A DNA stretch of 64,000 nt, from the NCBI RefSeq assembly GCF_011762225.1, contig NZ_JAASQI010000006.1, positions 1 through 64,000 on the forward strand, in the 5' to 3' direction. The stretch comes from Pseudochelatococcus lubricantis. Its GTDB lineage: Bacteria > Pseudomonadota > Alphaproteobacteria > Rhizobiales > Beijerinckiaceae. The position numbers were made by a program, and so were the translations under genes. Of the stretch, positions 53,062-63,208 are shown in pieces; the first letter of the stretch is position 1, and each line of letters starts with the position of its first letter. The notes under the pieces were generated by a model. That model had not been told where the DNA came from. It saw only the letters and a program-made list of their open reading frames with translations, and did not search any database.

Positions 53062-54231
53062 ATGAAGATCACAGGGGCAGAGATCTATCTTGCGAAGATC
53101 GATGGCCGGAGCCCGGTTATTCTCAAGGTCGAGACAAGCGAGAACATCTCGGGGTTGGGAGAGGCGGCGCTGGCCTACGGCTCGGGAGCGTCGGCGGTGT
53201 CGCAACTGATCGCCGAGTTCTGCGAGCGCTTTCTCATCGGCAAGGACCCTTTCCGGATCGAGGAAATCTGGAGCGAACTCTACGATCACACCTTCTGGGC
53301 GAAGGGCGGGGGGCCGATTGTCTTCGCCGCCATCAGCGCCATCGAACAGACCTTGTGGGACATCAAGGCGCGCGCGCTCGGCGTGCCGGTCTATGAGCTG
53401 CTGGGCGGCAAGTTCCGCGACGACGTGCGCGTCTATGGCAACGGCTGGTCGTTTCGTGCCCAGACGCCGGTCGAGATGGCCCGCGCTGCGGAGAAAGCCG
53501 TGGCATCGGGATACGACGCCCTGAAGCTATACCCCCTGGGCAAGCCGATCCCCAACCATCCGAACGGCATCTTCACCCATGTTTCGCGGCGTGAATACGA
53601 CCGCGCCGACCGTAACCGGGCCGTCGCCATGGTGCGGGCGGTGCGCGAAGCCGTCGGCCCGGATGTCGATATCATGGTGGATATGAGTGCGGAGCTGACC
53701 ACCGACGCCATCATCCAGGTCGGCCGTGCCCTTGAGGAATTCGATCTGCTGTTCTTCGAGGAACCCGTCGATCCCACCAACGTGCCAGCGCTGAAGAAAG
53801 TTGCCGACAAGCTCGACGTGTCGATCGCCGTGGGCGAGCGGCTGTACAGCCGATACGGCTTCCGCGCCGTGCTGGAGCAGCAAGCGGCGGCCATCCTGCA
53901 GCCGGATATCGGTAACACCGGTGGCCTGATGGAAACGAAGAAGATCGCCGCCATGGCCGAGGTCTACAGCATGCGCATCGCCCCGCACGTCTGCGCCGGG
54001 CCTGTCGCCAGCGCCGTGGCGTTGCATCTCGACGCCTGCATTCCGAACTTTCTCATTCAGGAACTCTATCCTTTCCGGGTTCCCGAGCATTACGCCCTCG
54101 TGGACGACCCGGTCGAGCCGAAGGTGCGCAACGGGCGGGTCGCGATCCCGACACGTCCCGGCTATGGCGTCGATCTCGTGCCCGAGCGGGTGGCGCCCTA
54201 TCTCTTCCACCGCGTCACTGCCAGCGCGTGA
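53062..54231 (+). CDS. enolase-superfamily (mandelate racemase type) sugar-acid dehydratase
   Basis: The 389-residue enzyme has the N-terminal capping domain and C-terminal TIM barrel of the mandelate-racemase/muconate-lactonising family. Metal ligands are visible at Asp207 (IMVDMSAE), Glu233 (FFEEP) and Glu259 (AVGER), and the catalytic His309 lies in RIAPHVCAGP. The GNTGG motif and GYDALKLYP segment suit galactonate-dehydratase-like members, which remove water from sugar acids to give 2-keto-3-deoxy acids. The exact substrate is uncertain. A D-2-hydroxyacid dehydrogenase gene follows on the same strand. Confidence 0.85.
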   Translation: MKITGAEIYLAKIDGRSPVILKVETSENISGLGEAALAYGSGASAVSQLIAEFCERFLIGKDPFRIEEIWSELYDHTFWAKGGGPIVFAAISAIEQTLWDIKARALGVPVYELLGGKFRDDVRVYGNGWSFRAQTPVEMARAAEKAVASGYDALKLYPLGKPIPNHPNGIFTHVSRREYDRADRNRAVAMVRAVREAVGPDVDIMVDMSAELTTDAIIQVGRALEEFDLLFFEEPVDPTNVPALKKVADKLDVSIAVGERLYSRYGFRAVLEQQAAAILQPDIGNTGGLMETKKIAAMAEVYSMRIAPHVCAGPVASAVALHLDACIPNFLIQELYPFRVPEHYALVDDPVEPKVRNGRVAIPTRPGYGVDLVPERVAPYLFHRVTASA

Positions 54232-54324
54232 TGCCGAAGGTAGGCTTCGCCGATTTCGGAAAAGACGCGACAACAAATAGATGAACCATTGTGGGCGAAG
54301 TTGCCCCCTGACGGGTCTAATAAC

Positions 54325-55311
54325 ATGGCCGATGAAACGCTGCGCATCTATGTCGAGAACAGCAGGGAACGCGATCCTGCCTACAGGATCACGGAAGAGG
54401 CTGTGAGGCGCGCCTTGTCGCCGGTGGCGCTGCCGGCGATCATCGATGTCCGGTATGGCGACGAGCGCGACGAGCGGGCGATACGCGCCGCGCACGTGTT
54501 CGTCGCCGGCCGGCTCGACATGGGGATGCTGTCGGCGTGGGGCGAGCGCCTGCGCATCGTCCACTGCACCAGCGCGGGCGTCGAGAGCTATATGCCGCTC
54601 GACTGGCTGCCGCCGGGCGCCGTGCTGACCAACAGCAGCGGCGTTCACGCGGCGAAGGCGGGCGAGTTCGGGCTGCTGGCCGTCCTCATGCTGCATCAGG
54701 GCATTCCGGCCTATGCCACGTTGCAGCGGCAGCACAGGTGGCAGCGGTCTCTTTCGTCGACGATCGCCGGCCGGAAGGTGCTCCTCTACGGCGTCGGCGC
54801 GCTCGGCGGCGCCGTCGCCGAGCGGCTGCGGCCGCTCGGCCTCGATATCGTGGGCGTGCGCCGCAGCGGCGAGCCTCATCCCGCCGTAGGGCGGACGATC
54901 CGGCCCGACCGGCTTGCGGACGAACTGGCGGATACCGACTTTCTGATCCTTGCCTGTCCGCTGACGCCCGAGACGAAGGGCGCGATCGGACGGGCCGAAC
55001 TGGCGGCACTCAAGCCCGGCGCGTCAGTCGTCAACATGGCGCGCGCAGCCGTCATGGACTACGACGCGCTGGCCGGGCTCCTGGTGGAAAGACATCTTTC
55101 CGGCGCCATACTCGACGTGTTCGACAGGGAGCCCTTGCCCGAGACATCCCCCCTGTGGGATGTGCCGAATCTGTTCATCACGCCGCATGTCTCGGCGGAC
55201 GATCCGCACGGCTACGTCGACCGCTGCCTGGCGATACTGGCCGAGAACCTGGCCCGGCAGGCGGACGGGCTTCCCCTCCGCAATGTCGTGGATGGCCGGC
55301 ACGGATACTGA
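54325..55311 (+). CDS. D-isomer-specific 2-hydroxyacid dehydrogenase
   Basis: This 328-residue enzyme interconverts 2-hydroxy and 2-keto acids with NAD(P)H. It has the Rossmann motif GVGALG (156-161) and the catalytic set Arg240 (NMARAAV), Glu269 (DREPLPE) and His288 (ITPHVSADD). The ATG at 54325 gives the normal N-terminus; an upstream in-frame ATG adds 12 unrelated codons. Together with the dehydratase it suggests sugar-acid breakdown through a keto acid. It is convergent with the LysR gene 21 bp away. Confidence 0.88.
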   Translation: MADETLRIYVENSRERDPAYRITEEAVRRALSPVALPAIIDVRYGDERDERAIRAAHVFVAGRLDMGMLSAWGERLRIVHCTSAGVESYMPLDWLPPGAVLTNSSGVHAAKAGEFGLLAVLMLHQGIPAYATLQRQHRWQRSLSSTIAGRKVLLYGVGALGGAVAERLRPLGLDIVGVRRSGEPHPAVGRTIRPDRLADELADTDFLILACPLTPETKGAIGRAELAALKPGASVVNMARAAVMDYDALAGLLVERHLSGAILDVFDREPLPETSPLWDVPNLFITPHVSADDPHGYVDRCLAILAENLARQADGLPLRNVVDGRHGY

Positions 55312-55332
55312 CCTGGCATACCGCCCGCCGCC

Positions 55333-56325
55333 CTATCGCATCGGGTTCCTGATCCACGGTCCCGGTTCCTGCAGGAGCCCGAATGCCTGTTTCGCCTCGT
55401 CTGTTTTCAGCGTGTCGAAACGGTTCAGGGTATCGAGCAGGAAAGAGGTGCTGTGCTTTTGCGCAAGCTCGCGGAAGCTTTGCGTGAGGCCGGTGATGGG
55501 GCGCTGGGGCGGAAATATCATCATGGTGCGGAAGGTGATGCGCGGCAGAAAGGGGCGCACCGCCAGGCTGTCCGTTGAAATGGCGTGCAGGCAATAGGGG
55601 TTGACCAGGCCAATGCCGAGCCCGTGCTGCACGAAATGGCAGATGGAAAGCGCATAATGCGTTTCAGCCACGATATTTCGCTCGCCGCCCACGCGCTCGA
55701 ACATTGCGTCGATCCGCTGCCGCGCCCGGTCCGTGCGTGACAGCGACACGAACGGCTCGCCGACGATGTCGCGGGCCTCGATGACCGTCCGTTCCGCCAG
55801 CCTGTGGCCGACGGGCATGACACATACCGCTGGCGGCATGGCATATTGCTCCGCCATGACGCCGGTGCTGTCGATTTCTTCCGCCGCGAATCCCACATCG
55901 AATTGCCCCGCCGCGACAAGATCGCGGACGGCGTCGGAATTGGCCGATTCCATGGAAATGGAAATCCGCGCCTGATTTTCCTGCATGAACCGCGAAATCA
56001 GAAACGGAATCAGGGAAAATCCCAGCGCCGGAAGCGCCGCGATGCGCAAATTGCCGGAGCCGTAGTTGCGGATGTCCGCCGCCACCATTTTCAGCCGTTC
56101 GAGGACGAGAAACGAGCGGTCTACTTCCTTGTGAAAGAGGGAACCCTCGAAGGTGGGCACGAGGCGGCCGTTTATCCTTTCGAAAAGCGTGAGTTGAGTC
56201 GCCTTTTCCAGTTGCTTGATCAGACGGCTGATGGCGGGCTGCGAAACGCCCAGCAACTCGGCCGCGCGCGTCGTGGTGCCTACGGCCATGACGGCATTGA
56301 AGGCTTCTATCTGTCGAAAATTCAC
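55333..56325 (-). CDS. LysR-family transcriptional regulator
   Basis: This 330-residue regulator has the HTH TTRAAELLGVSQPAISRLIK near residues 18-37 and a LysR effector domain (GNLRIAALPALGFSLIPFLI). The C-terminal tail of about 30 residues beyond the usual length is odd. It is divergent from the dipeptide-type importer gene and convergent with the hydroxyacid dehydrogenase, so its most likely target is the importer operon. Confidence 0.9.
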   Translation of the reverse strand: MNFRQIEAFNAVMAVGTTTRAAELLGVSQPAISRLIKQLEKATQLTLFERINGRLVPTFEGSLFHKEVDRSFLVLERLKMVAADIRNYGSGNLRIAALPALGFSLIPFLISRFMQENQARISISMESANSDAVRDLVAAGQFDVGFAAEEIDSTGVMAEQYAMPPAVCVMPVGHRLAERTVIEARDIVGEPFVSLSRTDRARQRIDAMFERVGGERNIVAETHYALSICHFVQHGLGIGLVNPYCLHAISTDSLAVRPFLPRITFRTMMIFPPQRPITGLTQSFRELAQKHSTSFLLDTLNRFDTLKTDEAKQAFGLLQEPGPWIRNPMR

Positions 56326-56650
56326 CGATGCGCCCCATAAGGTGAGTGAATAAGGTATGCATACAACCGTATTTGCGGAGGGGCTACCTTCCTACATATC
56401 ATTCCAAAGAAGAGAGCCCGGCAAGGGCTGAAGCGGGAACGTCCCGGTCGCGGGCAATGGTCGAATTATCGTGAAGTGGCGTCAATCCGCGCGTCATCGA
56501 AAAATCGTTCTGCTCCACGCCGGTGCCTTCTGACCCGGACGCCGGCCCAGGGGCGTGTCCTGCGCGATGCGCGTTCGACGTCGCACGGGGTGGGCCGGGA
56601 AGAGGCGCAGAGATGTCCGGCACTCGCAAATTCATAAGGGGAACAATGCA
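56326..56650. promoter_or_regulatory. 325-bp divergent promoter region between lysR and the importer operon
   Basis: GTATGCATAC (56355-56364), a perfect 10-bp palindrome 30 bp before the lysR start, lies in an AT-rich stretch and is a candidate LysR site. The remaining 250 bp show no gene I can recognise; AGGGGA at 56637 is the ribosome-binding site of the binding-protein gene. Confidence 0.45.
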
Positions 56651-58198
56651 ATGATCGCAAAAGACAGCAGGCGTGGGTTTTCTTTTTCCCGCAGAGGTTT
56701 TCTCGGTGCGTTGGTCATAGCGGGCGGGCTGCCGGTCGGCATTGCCCGGGCCGCCGCTGGCGCGAAGCCCGTGCGGTTCGGGCTGTCTTCGTTTCCGCCC
56801 AACCTGCATCCGTTCGAGTATACCGGAACTGCATCGCTCACCGTCAAGCTGATGCTGTATCGCGGGCTGCTGTCCTATGCTCCGGATGGCACGTTGCGCC
56901 CTGAACTGGCGCAAGAGTGGCGCCAGGTCGACCCCGTCACCTACGAATTCGTTTTGCGCGAGAACGCCCGTTTCCACGATGGAACGCCGGTACTCGCCGA
57001 AGACGTGAAATATTCCTTCGAGCTGATCGCGGACGAGAAGTCCACCGCGCATCTGCGCAAGGATTTCCAGATCGTGAAAACGTTCGAGGTCTTCGGCGAG
57101 CGTTCGTTGCGCATCGTGTTGAAGCAGCCCAGCGTCACCTTCCCGCAGGTGCTGGCGGCGGGGTACGCGGTTGTCGTGTCGCGCCGGTCGGCCGCGCCGA
57201 ACTTCATCGGCGCCGGCCCGTTCACCCTCGACAATGTCGAGCGCGGCTCTTCCGTCACCGTGAAGGCGTTTCCGGAGTTCTTCCGCGCCGGCGTGCCCGG
57301 GCCTTCCGCGATCCACTTCATTGCCATGCCCGACGAGAGCCTGCGTATCGCCGCTCTCGAGTCGGGTGACGTCGACATCATCGAATACGTGTCGACACAG
57401 TATTTCGACCGGCTGAAGAACGGGGCGGACGTCGGCCTCGAATCCGCGAACGGTCCGTTCATGTATCTCCTGTTCAACGTCCAGGAAGGTCCCTTTACCG
57501 ATCCTCGCCTGCGCCATGCCGTTGCCTGCGGGATTGACCGGAACGCCGTCAACGCGGCCGCGTTCTCGGGCGTCGGGACGCCGTTCGACCATCTGCCCGT
57601 GCCGCCGAGCCCGGCCTATGACGCGGCGCTCGTCAGCGAACGCTTCGGCTATGATCCGGCGCGTGCGAAGGCTCTGCTGGCGGAGGCCGGGGTGGGCGGC
57701 GGTCTCGTGATCGAGCTGCTGTCGACGTCGCAGTATGCCCAGCACAACGATACCGCGCTCGTCATCCAGCAGAATCTGGCGGAGATCGGCATCAACGCCA
57801 ATCTGTCCCTGCCGGACTGGGCGACGCGCGTGAGCCGGGGGAACCGGGGCCAGTATCACCTTGCGGTGCAGGGCACGGCGGGTGCCTTCAACGATCCCGA
57901 TGCGGTTTCGGCCTATATCGAAGGCGGGCAGGTGCCGTCCTACACGCGGCCTTTCGGCTACAACAACGCACGGGTCAACGAACTGCTCTCCGCCGGCCGT
58001 CAGGAGATGGACAACGCGAAGCGGCAGAAGATCTATGCGGAAATCGATGGCCTGATCGTGCAGGACGCGCCGCTGCTCTCGCTTCTGTGGCGCCCGCAGG
58101 CATACGGGGTGCGCCGGTCGATCCGGAATTTCGCGCCCTTGCCCGGCTTCCTGTCATTCCAGAGCGCGTTGCGTCTCGAAGACGTCACGAGCGCCTGA
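56651..58198 (+). CDS. ABC transporter substrate-binding protein, family 5 (dipeptide/oligopeptide type)
   Basis: The 515-residue exported protein has a twin-arginine signal (SRRGFLGALV, with a further RR earlier) and the family 5 pattern: LTVKLMLYRGLLSYAPDG, LRPELAQEWRQVDPVTYEFV, RFHDGTPVLAEDVKYSFE. Relatives bind peptides, opines, nickel chelates, glutathione and others. The ATG at 56651 follows AGGGGA at proper spacing. It starts the importer operon. Confidence 0.9.
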   Translation: MIAKDSRRGFSFSRRGFLGALVIAGGLPVGIARAAAGAKPVRFGLSSFPPNLHPFEYTGTASLTVKLMLYRGLLSYAPDGTLRPELAQEWRQVDPVTYEFVLRENARFHDGTPVLAEDVKYSFELIADEKSTAHLRKDFQIVKTFEVFGERSLRIVLKQPSVTFPQVLAAGYAVVVSRRSAAPNFIGAGPFTLDNVERGSSVTVKAFPEFFRAGVPGPSAIHFIAMPDESLRIAALESGDVDIIEYVSTQYFDRLKNGADVGLESANGPFMYLLFNVQEGPFTDPRLRHAVACGIDRNAVNAAAFSGVGTPFDHLPVPPSPAYDAALVSERFGYDPARAKALLAEAGVGGGLVIELLSTSQYAQHNDTALVIQQNLAEIGINANLSLPDWATRVSRGNRGQYHLAVQGTAGAFNDPDAVSAYIEGGQVPSYTRPFGYNNARVNELLSAGRQEMDNAKRQKIYAEIDGLIVQDAPLLSLLWRPQAYGVRRSIRNFAPLPGFLSFQSALRLEDVTSA

Positions 58199-58263
58199 GC
58201 AAGCGTTGGGAATTGCGCCCGCCCCGCCATGGGCGGGCGACCCGCCGTCAGCCGGAGATCACA

Positions 58264-59214
58264 ATGAACTATGTCGTCCGTCGGGGCGCAACGGCGATCG
58301 CAACCCTGTTCGCCGTTGCTTCCTTGATTTTTCTGTTGCTGCATCTCGTGCCCGGCGACCCGGCCGAGATTCTCCTGAGCAGCGGCGGCATCGCGCCTTC
58401 GAAGGAGAGCGTGGAGGCTCTGCGCGTCAACCTCGGCCTCGACAAGCCGCTTCTGGAGCAATACATTACCTATCTCGGCAATATCACCACCGGCAATCTC
58501 GGCACGTCTTTTCAGGACGGTGCGCCCATCGGCGACGAGATCGTCAAGCGCCTGCCGCGGACGCTCGAACTCATCCTGGCGGCCACCTTCATCTCCGTGC
58601 TGGTGGGTATGCCGGCGGGCGTGGCGGCGGCCCTGCGGCGCGGTGGCGTCATCGACGGGCTGTGCTCGTCGCTGGCGAGCTTCGGGCTCTCGGTCCCGGT
58701 CTTCGTGACGGGCACGTTGCTGATCCTGCTGTTCTCGCAGATCCTGCGGCTGGTGCCGGCGGGCGGATATGTGGGCTTCGCCGACAATCCGGCGCAGCAT
58801 ATCGTCTACCTGCTGCTGCCGGCCGTCAGCATCGCGGTCGGTCTCATTCCCGTCGTTTTCCGGATGGTACGCACCTCCATTCTCGAATTTCTGGAGAAGG
58901 AGTGGGTGCGCACGGCCAGAGCCAAGGGGCTGGACGAGCCGCGCGTGCTGTTGCTGCACGTCGTGCGCAACAGCTTGTCGCCGGTCGTCACGGTTCTGGG
59001 CCTGCATATGGGGACGCTGCTGGGCGGCACCGTGCTCGTCGAGTACGTCTTCAACTGGCCTGGCCTCAGCGGCATGCTCGTGCAGGCTGTCGAGCAGCGC
59101 GACTATCCGGCCGTGCAGGGTATCGTGCTGGTCATCTGCCTGCTTTTCGTCCTGATCAATCTCGGGGTGGACCTCCTGTACGGCATGCTCGACCCGCGCG
59201 TCAGGTACAAGTGA
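58264..59214 (+). CDS. ABC transporter permease, DppB-like
   Basis: This 316-residue membrane protein has about six helices, the DppB start (LLLHLVPGDPAEILL) and the EAA loop WVRTARAKGLDEPRVLLLHV. It pairs with the DppC-like half of the next gene, which begins nine bases after its stop. Confidence 0.92.
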   Translation: MNYVVRRGATAIATLFAVASLIFLLLHLVPGDPAEILLSSGGIAPSKESVEALRVNLGLDKPLLEQYITYLGNITTGNLGTSFQDGAPIGDEIVKRLPRTLELILAATFISVLVGMPAGVAAALRRGGVIDGLCSSLASFGLSVPVFVTGTLLILLFSQILRLVPAGGYVGFADNPAQHIVYLLLPAVSIAVGLIPVVFRMVRTSILEFLEKEWVRTARAKGLDEPRVLLLHVVRNSLSPVVTVLGLHMGTLLGGTVLVEYVFNWPGLSGMLVQAVEQRDYPAVQGIVLVICLLFVLINLGVDLLYGMLDPRVRYK

Positions 59215-59223
59215 GTTGCGCCA

Positions 59224-61107
59224 ATGTTGAGAAATGTCACACTTGTTTTCGCGATCGGGTTTCTGGCGGCCATGGTCGCTCTCGCGGTTTTCGCGCCGCT
59301 GCTGCCGTTGCCGGACCCGGTCAAGATGGATGTCATATCGCGCATGGCGGGACCGAGCTGGGCGCATCCTTTCGGTCAGGACGAATACGGCCGCGATATC
59401 TTCAGCCGGATCATCCACGGCGCGCGGGCGTCGTTGGCGGTGTCGCTGACGGCGGCGGCGCTGGCGGGTGCCGCCGGTGTTATCGTCGGTCTCGTGGGCG
59501 GCTATTTTCAGGGCTGGATCGAGCTGGCGACCATGCGTCCGCTCGATGTCATCCTTTCCTTTCCGCCCATGCTGCTCGCTCTGCTGGCAGTCGCGCTGCT
59601 GGGGCCGGGCGCGTTGACCCTGACGGTCATCCTGTCGATCCTGTTCATTCCGGCCTATGCCCGCGTCACCTACGGCGAAGTGCTGGTCGTGCGCAATCAC
59701 GAATATGTCGAGGCGGCGCGCGCGCTCGGGCACCGGCCGTTGCGCATCCTGGCGCGGACGATCCTGCCCAATGTCGCCGGGCCGGTGCTCGTCCAGTTCT
59801 CGCTGGTCGTCGCCTCCTGCATCGTGCTTGAGTCCGGCCTGAGCTTTCTGGGGCTCGGTGTCGTGCCGCCCACCCCTTCGTGGGGGCTGATGATCCGCGG
59901 CGCGAGGGCCTATATGCACCTCGACCCCATGGGCATCGTCTGGCCTTGCATGGCGCTCGTCTTCACCGTGTTTTCGGTGAACCGGCTTTGCGACCATCTG
60001 CGCGACGTGTTCGATCCGAAGGCGCGGCGCGTTTCCTTCTCCCCCGCTTCCGCCATCGATGAGGACGACGGCGCACGCGGGCGGGAAGCGGCAGCCGGGT
60101 CGGCCACGGACGACATGCTGCTCGATATTCGCAATCTGACGACGGAAATCGCCGTTCCGCGCGGTTCGATCCGTGCCGTCGACGGCGTGAGCCTGAAAGT
60201 GCGCAGGGGGGAGGCGGTCGCGCTGGTCGGCGAGTCCGGCTCGGGTAAATCCATGACCGGCCTCGCGATCATGAAGCTCCTGCCGCGACGCATCAGCAGG
60301 ATCGCGCGCGGTTCGATCGACTACGTCACCGCCGATCGCCAGCGCCACGACCTGGCGACGGTGCCGTTGAACCGGTTCCGCGCCTATCGCGGCAAGGAAA
60401 TCGGCATGGTGTTTCAGGAGCCGATGGCCTGCCTCAATCCCGTCTACACCATCGGTTATCAGCTTGTGGAAGCGGTCACGGCCCACGCACGCCTTCCGAA
60501 ACAGGAGACGTGGGCGAGGGCGCTCAAGGCGCTGAAGCAGGTCGGCATTCCGGACCCCGAGCGGCGGCTGCACGAGTATCCGCATCAGCTGTCCGGCGGC
60601 ATGCGCCAGAGAGTGGCCATCGCCATCGCCTTGTGCGGCAAGCCGAGCCTGTTGATCGCGGATGAGCCGACCACGGCGCTCGACGTCACCGTGCAGGCGC
60701 AGATACTCGACCTCCTGGAGCAGATCCGCGAGGCGAGCCGCATCGGCCTCATCTTCATCACCCACAATCTCGGCGTGGTCGCGGAAATCGCGGACCGTGT
60801 CGTGGTGATGTACTGTGGACAGGTGGTCGAGGAAGGCACGGCGGAGGAAATTTTCTACACGCCGCGCCATCCCTATACGCGCGGCCTGCTGGCCAGCGTG
60901 CCGAAGGTGGAGGACAAGACCGGCGGTAACAAGCGGCTTTCCTCCATTCCGGGCGCCGTGCCGAGCCCGCTGGCGCTGCCGCCGGGGTGCCGGTTCGCAC
61001 CCCGCTGCGCCCACGCGACAGATCTATGCAATGCCGGTGTTCCTGCGCTGGAGCCTGTTTCGGACAGCCAGGCCGCCAGGTGCGTCCGCTGGAGGGAGTT
61101 GGCATGA
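59224..61107 (+). CDS. fused ABC permease (DppC-like) and ATPase (DppD-like)
   Basis: The 627-residue protein is a natural fusion. Residues 1-265 are a DppC-like permease with EAA loop [20 protein letters not shown]. An acidic linker of about 35 residues ([16 protein letters not shown]) follows. Residues 300-627 are a DppD-like ATPase with Walker A GESGSGKS (336-343), signature [15 protein letters not shown], Walker [13 protein letters not shown] and the C-terminal Cys-rich oligopeptide domain ([15 protein letters not shown]). The frame is continuous with no stop or ribosome-binding site between domains. Its stop overlaps the next ATPase start by four bases. Confidence 0.92.
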   Translation: MLRNVTLVFAIGFLAAMVALAVFAPLLPLPDPVKMDVISRMAGPSWAHPFGQDEYGRDIFSRIIHGARASLAVSLTAAALAGAAGVIVGLVGGYFQGWIELATMRPLDVILSFPPMLLALLAVALLGPGALTLTVILSILFIPAYARVTYGEVLVVRNHEYVEAARALGHRPLRILARTILPNVAGPVLVQFSLVVASCIVLESGLSFLGLGVVPPTPSWGLMIRGARAYMHLDPMGIVWPCMALVFTVFSVNRLCDHLRDVFDPKARRVSFSPASAIDEDDGARGREAAAGSATDDMLLDIRNLTTEIAVPRGSIRAVDGVSLKVRRGEAVALVGESGSGKSMTGLAIMKLLPRRISRIARGSIDYVTADRQRHDLATVPLNRFRAYRGKEIGMVFQEPMACLNPVYTIGYQLVEAVTAHARLPKQETWARALKALKQVGIPDPERRLHEYPHQLSGGMRQRVAIAIALCGKPSLLIADEPTTALDVTVQAQILDLLEQIREASRIGLIFITHNLGVVAEIADRVVVMYCGQVVEEGTAEEIFYTPRHPYTRGLLASVPKVEDKTGGNKRLSSIPGAVPSPLALPPGCRFAPRCAHATDLCNAGVPALEPVSDSQAARCVRWRELA

Positions 61108-62129
61108 CGACGCCTGTCTTGAAAACGACGCCTGTGTTGGAAGTCGAGAACCTTCAAAAGCTGTACTACTCGTCGGGCGGCCTGTTCTCGGGCAAGCGCA
61201 AGCCGGTGAAGGCCGTGGACGGCGTCAGCTTCTCCATTGCCCGGGGAGAGGTCCTCGGCCTGGTCGGAGAATCGGGGTCCGGCAAGAGCACGGTCGGCCG
61301 CACCTTGCTGCGTCTGCACGAACCGACCGCCGGAACGATCCGTTTCGACGGCGAGGACATCACCCACGCTTCCGGGCAGCGCATGCGCGATTTGCGGCGG
61401 GAGATGCAAATCATCTTCCAGGACCCTTTCAGCAGCCTCAACCCGCGCTCGCGTATCATGGAGATCGTGGGCGAGGCGGTCGATCTGCGGGGAGCGTTGC
61501 CAAAGGACGAGCGTGAGGCTTCGGTCATCCGGCTTCTGGAGCAGGTCGGCCTGTCGCGGGATCACCTGCACCGCTTCCCGCATGAGTTCTCCGGCGGCCA
61601 GCGCCAGCGTCTGAACATCGCCCGCGCGCTCGCCGTCCGGCCCCGGTTCGTGGTTGCGGACGAGCCCGTCGCCGCTCTCGACGTGTCCATCCAGGCGCAG
61701 GTCATGAACCTGCTCGTGGATTTGCAGCGCGACACCGGCATCGCTCTGCTGTTCATCTCCCACGACCTCGGCCTCGTGGAGTTCATTGCCGACAAGGTCA
61801 TGGTGATGTATCTGGGGCGGATCGTGGAAATGGCCAGCGCGCGCGATCTCTATAGCCGGCCGTTCCACCCCTACACGCGCGCCCTGCTGTCGACCACGCC
61901 CTCCGTGGACCCGCGCGAGGCGCGGGCGCGCAAGAGGACGCTGTTGCAGGGCGAGCCGCCGAGCCCCGCCAACCCGCCGAGCGGCTGCACCTTCCGCACC
62001 CGCTGCCCTTTCGCGATCGCCGCGTGCGCGGCCGAACGGCCGGCTTATCGGCAGGTCGGGGAAGGGCATTATCACAGCTGCATCCGCGACGATATTTCGG
62101 GCGGGGAGCCGCTGCGGGCGGTTGCCTGA
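61104..62129 (+). CDS. ABC transporter ATP-binding protein, DppF-like
   Basis: The 341-residue ATPase has Walker [21 protein letters not shown], signature FSGGQRQRLNIARAL, Walker B VVADEPVAALD and a C-terminal oligopeptide/dipeptide domain (GCTFRTRCPFAIAAC). The ATG follows GGAGGG. It completes the importer: one binding protein, DppB-like permease, fused permease-ATPase, and this ATPase. Confidence 0.92.
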   Translation: MTTPVLKTTPVLEVENLQKLYYSSGGLFSGKRKPVKAVDGVSFSIARGEVLGLVGESGSGKSTVGRTLLRLHEPTAGTIRFDGEDITHASGQRMRDLRREMQIIFQDPFSSLNPRSRIMEIVGEAVDLRGALPKDEREASVIRLLEQVGLSRDHLHRFPHEFSGGQRQRLNIARALAVRPRFVVADEPVAALDVSIQAQVMNLLVDLQRDTGIALLFISHDLGLVEFIADKVMVMYLGRIVEMASARDLYSRPFHPYTRALLSTTPSVDPREARARKRTLLQGEPPSPANPPSGCTFRTRCPFAIAACAAERPAYRQVGEGHYHSCIRDDISGGEPLRAVA

Positions 62130-62148
62130 GAGGCGGGGTGATCCGGCC

Positions 62149-63045
62149 CTACGCGGCGCGTTCCGCGTCGGGTCGCACGCCCCATTCCTCCATGACGGCC
62201 GTGCGCAGCGTCCGGAGCGGAGCGTCCGGATCGGGACGGGTGACGAAGTACAGCGGCACTTCCCGACGTCCCTTTTCCCAGACGACGATACGATCGTCGC
62301 GGGCAATCGCCCGCACGACCTCTTCCCTGAGAATACAGAGGCCGATACCGGAAGCGACCAGATTGACGATGGTCGCCTCCCTGTCGGCCTCGATGATTTT
62401 CATCGGCGTCAGGTGATGGCCGGAAAAGAGATCGCGCACGATATGCGGGTATGATCCGTTCTCGGGCGTCCATATCCACGGCATGCGGGCGATGTCGGCC
62501 AGATCGGCCCTCCCGATTTCGCCCGCCCAGGCTGCCGGCGCCGCGACCAGATAAGTCAGGCGCGTCAGTTCCGTGGCGTCCACGTCGCCGGGAAGGTTAG
62601 GCCCCAGGAAGAAGCCCGCGTCGAGCTGGCCGCTGCGCAGGCCGGCAATCACCCAGCCGGACAACCCCTGCTGCACGTCGATCCGCAGATGGGGATCGCT
62701 CGCGTTCAGTCGTGCCAGCGTCTTGCCGATTCTCAAGACTTCCGCGCCGATGATGATGCCGAGCCGGAGATGACGCGGCGGCGCCGTCCGCAACGAGTCC
62801 GCGCGATCCAGAAACGCGGCGGCGGCATCGAGCACGGCCTCCGCCTTGTCCAGCAGCCGGGCGCCCGTTTCCGTCAGCGCCACCTTCTTGCCGTCGCGCT
62901 GAAACAGCGACACGCCGATCTCTTCCTCAAGGGCCCGAATCTGGCCGCTGATCGCGGGCTGGCTCAGATGCAGCTTCTCCGCCGCGCGGGTGAAGTTGAG
63001 CAGGCGGGCGGTGGTAACGAAAGCGCGCAAATGGTTCAGGTTCAT
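62149..63045 (-). CDS. LysR-family transcriptional regulator
   Basis: This 298-residue regulator has HTH LLNFTRAAEKLHLSQPAISG and a normal-length effector domain (HLRLGIIIGAEVLRIGKTLA). It is divergent from the hydantoinase/oxoprolinase-type gene 163 bp away, with a perfect inverted repeat in the gap, and convergent with the importer operon. It likely regulates the hydantoinase gene. Confidence 0.9.
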   Translation of the reverse strand: MNLNHLRAFVTTARLLNFTRAAEKLHLSQPAISGQIRALEEEIGVSLFQRDGKKVALTETGARLLDKAEAVLDAAAAFLDRADSLRTAPPRHLRLGIIIGAEVLRIGKTLARLNASDPHLRIDVQQGLSGWVIAGLRSGQLDAGFFLGPNLPGDVDATELTRLTYLVAAPAAWAGEIGRADLADIARMPWIWTPENGSYPHIVRDLFSGHHLTPMKIIEADREATIVNLVASGIGLCILREEVVRAIARDDRIVVWEKGRREVPLYFVTRPDPDAPLRTLRTAVMEEWGVRPDAERAA

Positions 63046-63115
63046 CGGCGGGTCGGGACCGGAGCTGCGGAGAGGGCGGGACGGGCCACGACAGGCGTGC
63101 GCGGGTCAATAAGAT

Positions 63116-63139
63116 TTCCTGATGGATCGTCATCAGGAA
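63116..63139. promoter_or_regulatory. LysR-type operator (9-6-9 inverted repeat)
   Basis: Arms TTCCTGATG (63116-63124) and CATCAGGAA (63131-63139) are perfect complements with a six-base spacer. The site is 70 bp upstream of both the lysR start and the hydantoinase-type gene start, where a LysR recognition site is expected. Confidence 0.65.
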
Positions 63140-63208
63140 TGACCATTGGCGCAATTCCCCTGTCTGGCGCTAGCTTTCGGGTCACATGCAATTCTTCTGG
63201 AGATATCC

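Noticed and set aside
58033-61014. A very long open frame on the minus strand opposite the peptide-importer genes.
   Set aside because: It is rich in Arg, His, Asp and Gln with no recognisable domain, and lies opposite well-conserved transporter genes. High GC at third codon positions removes stops on the opposite strand.
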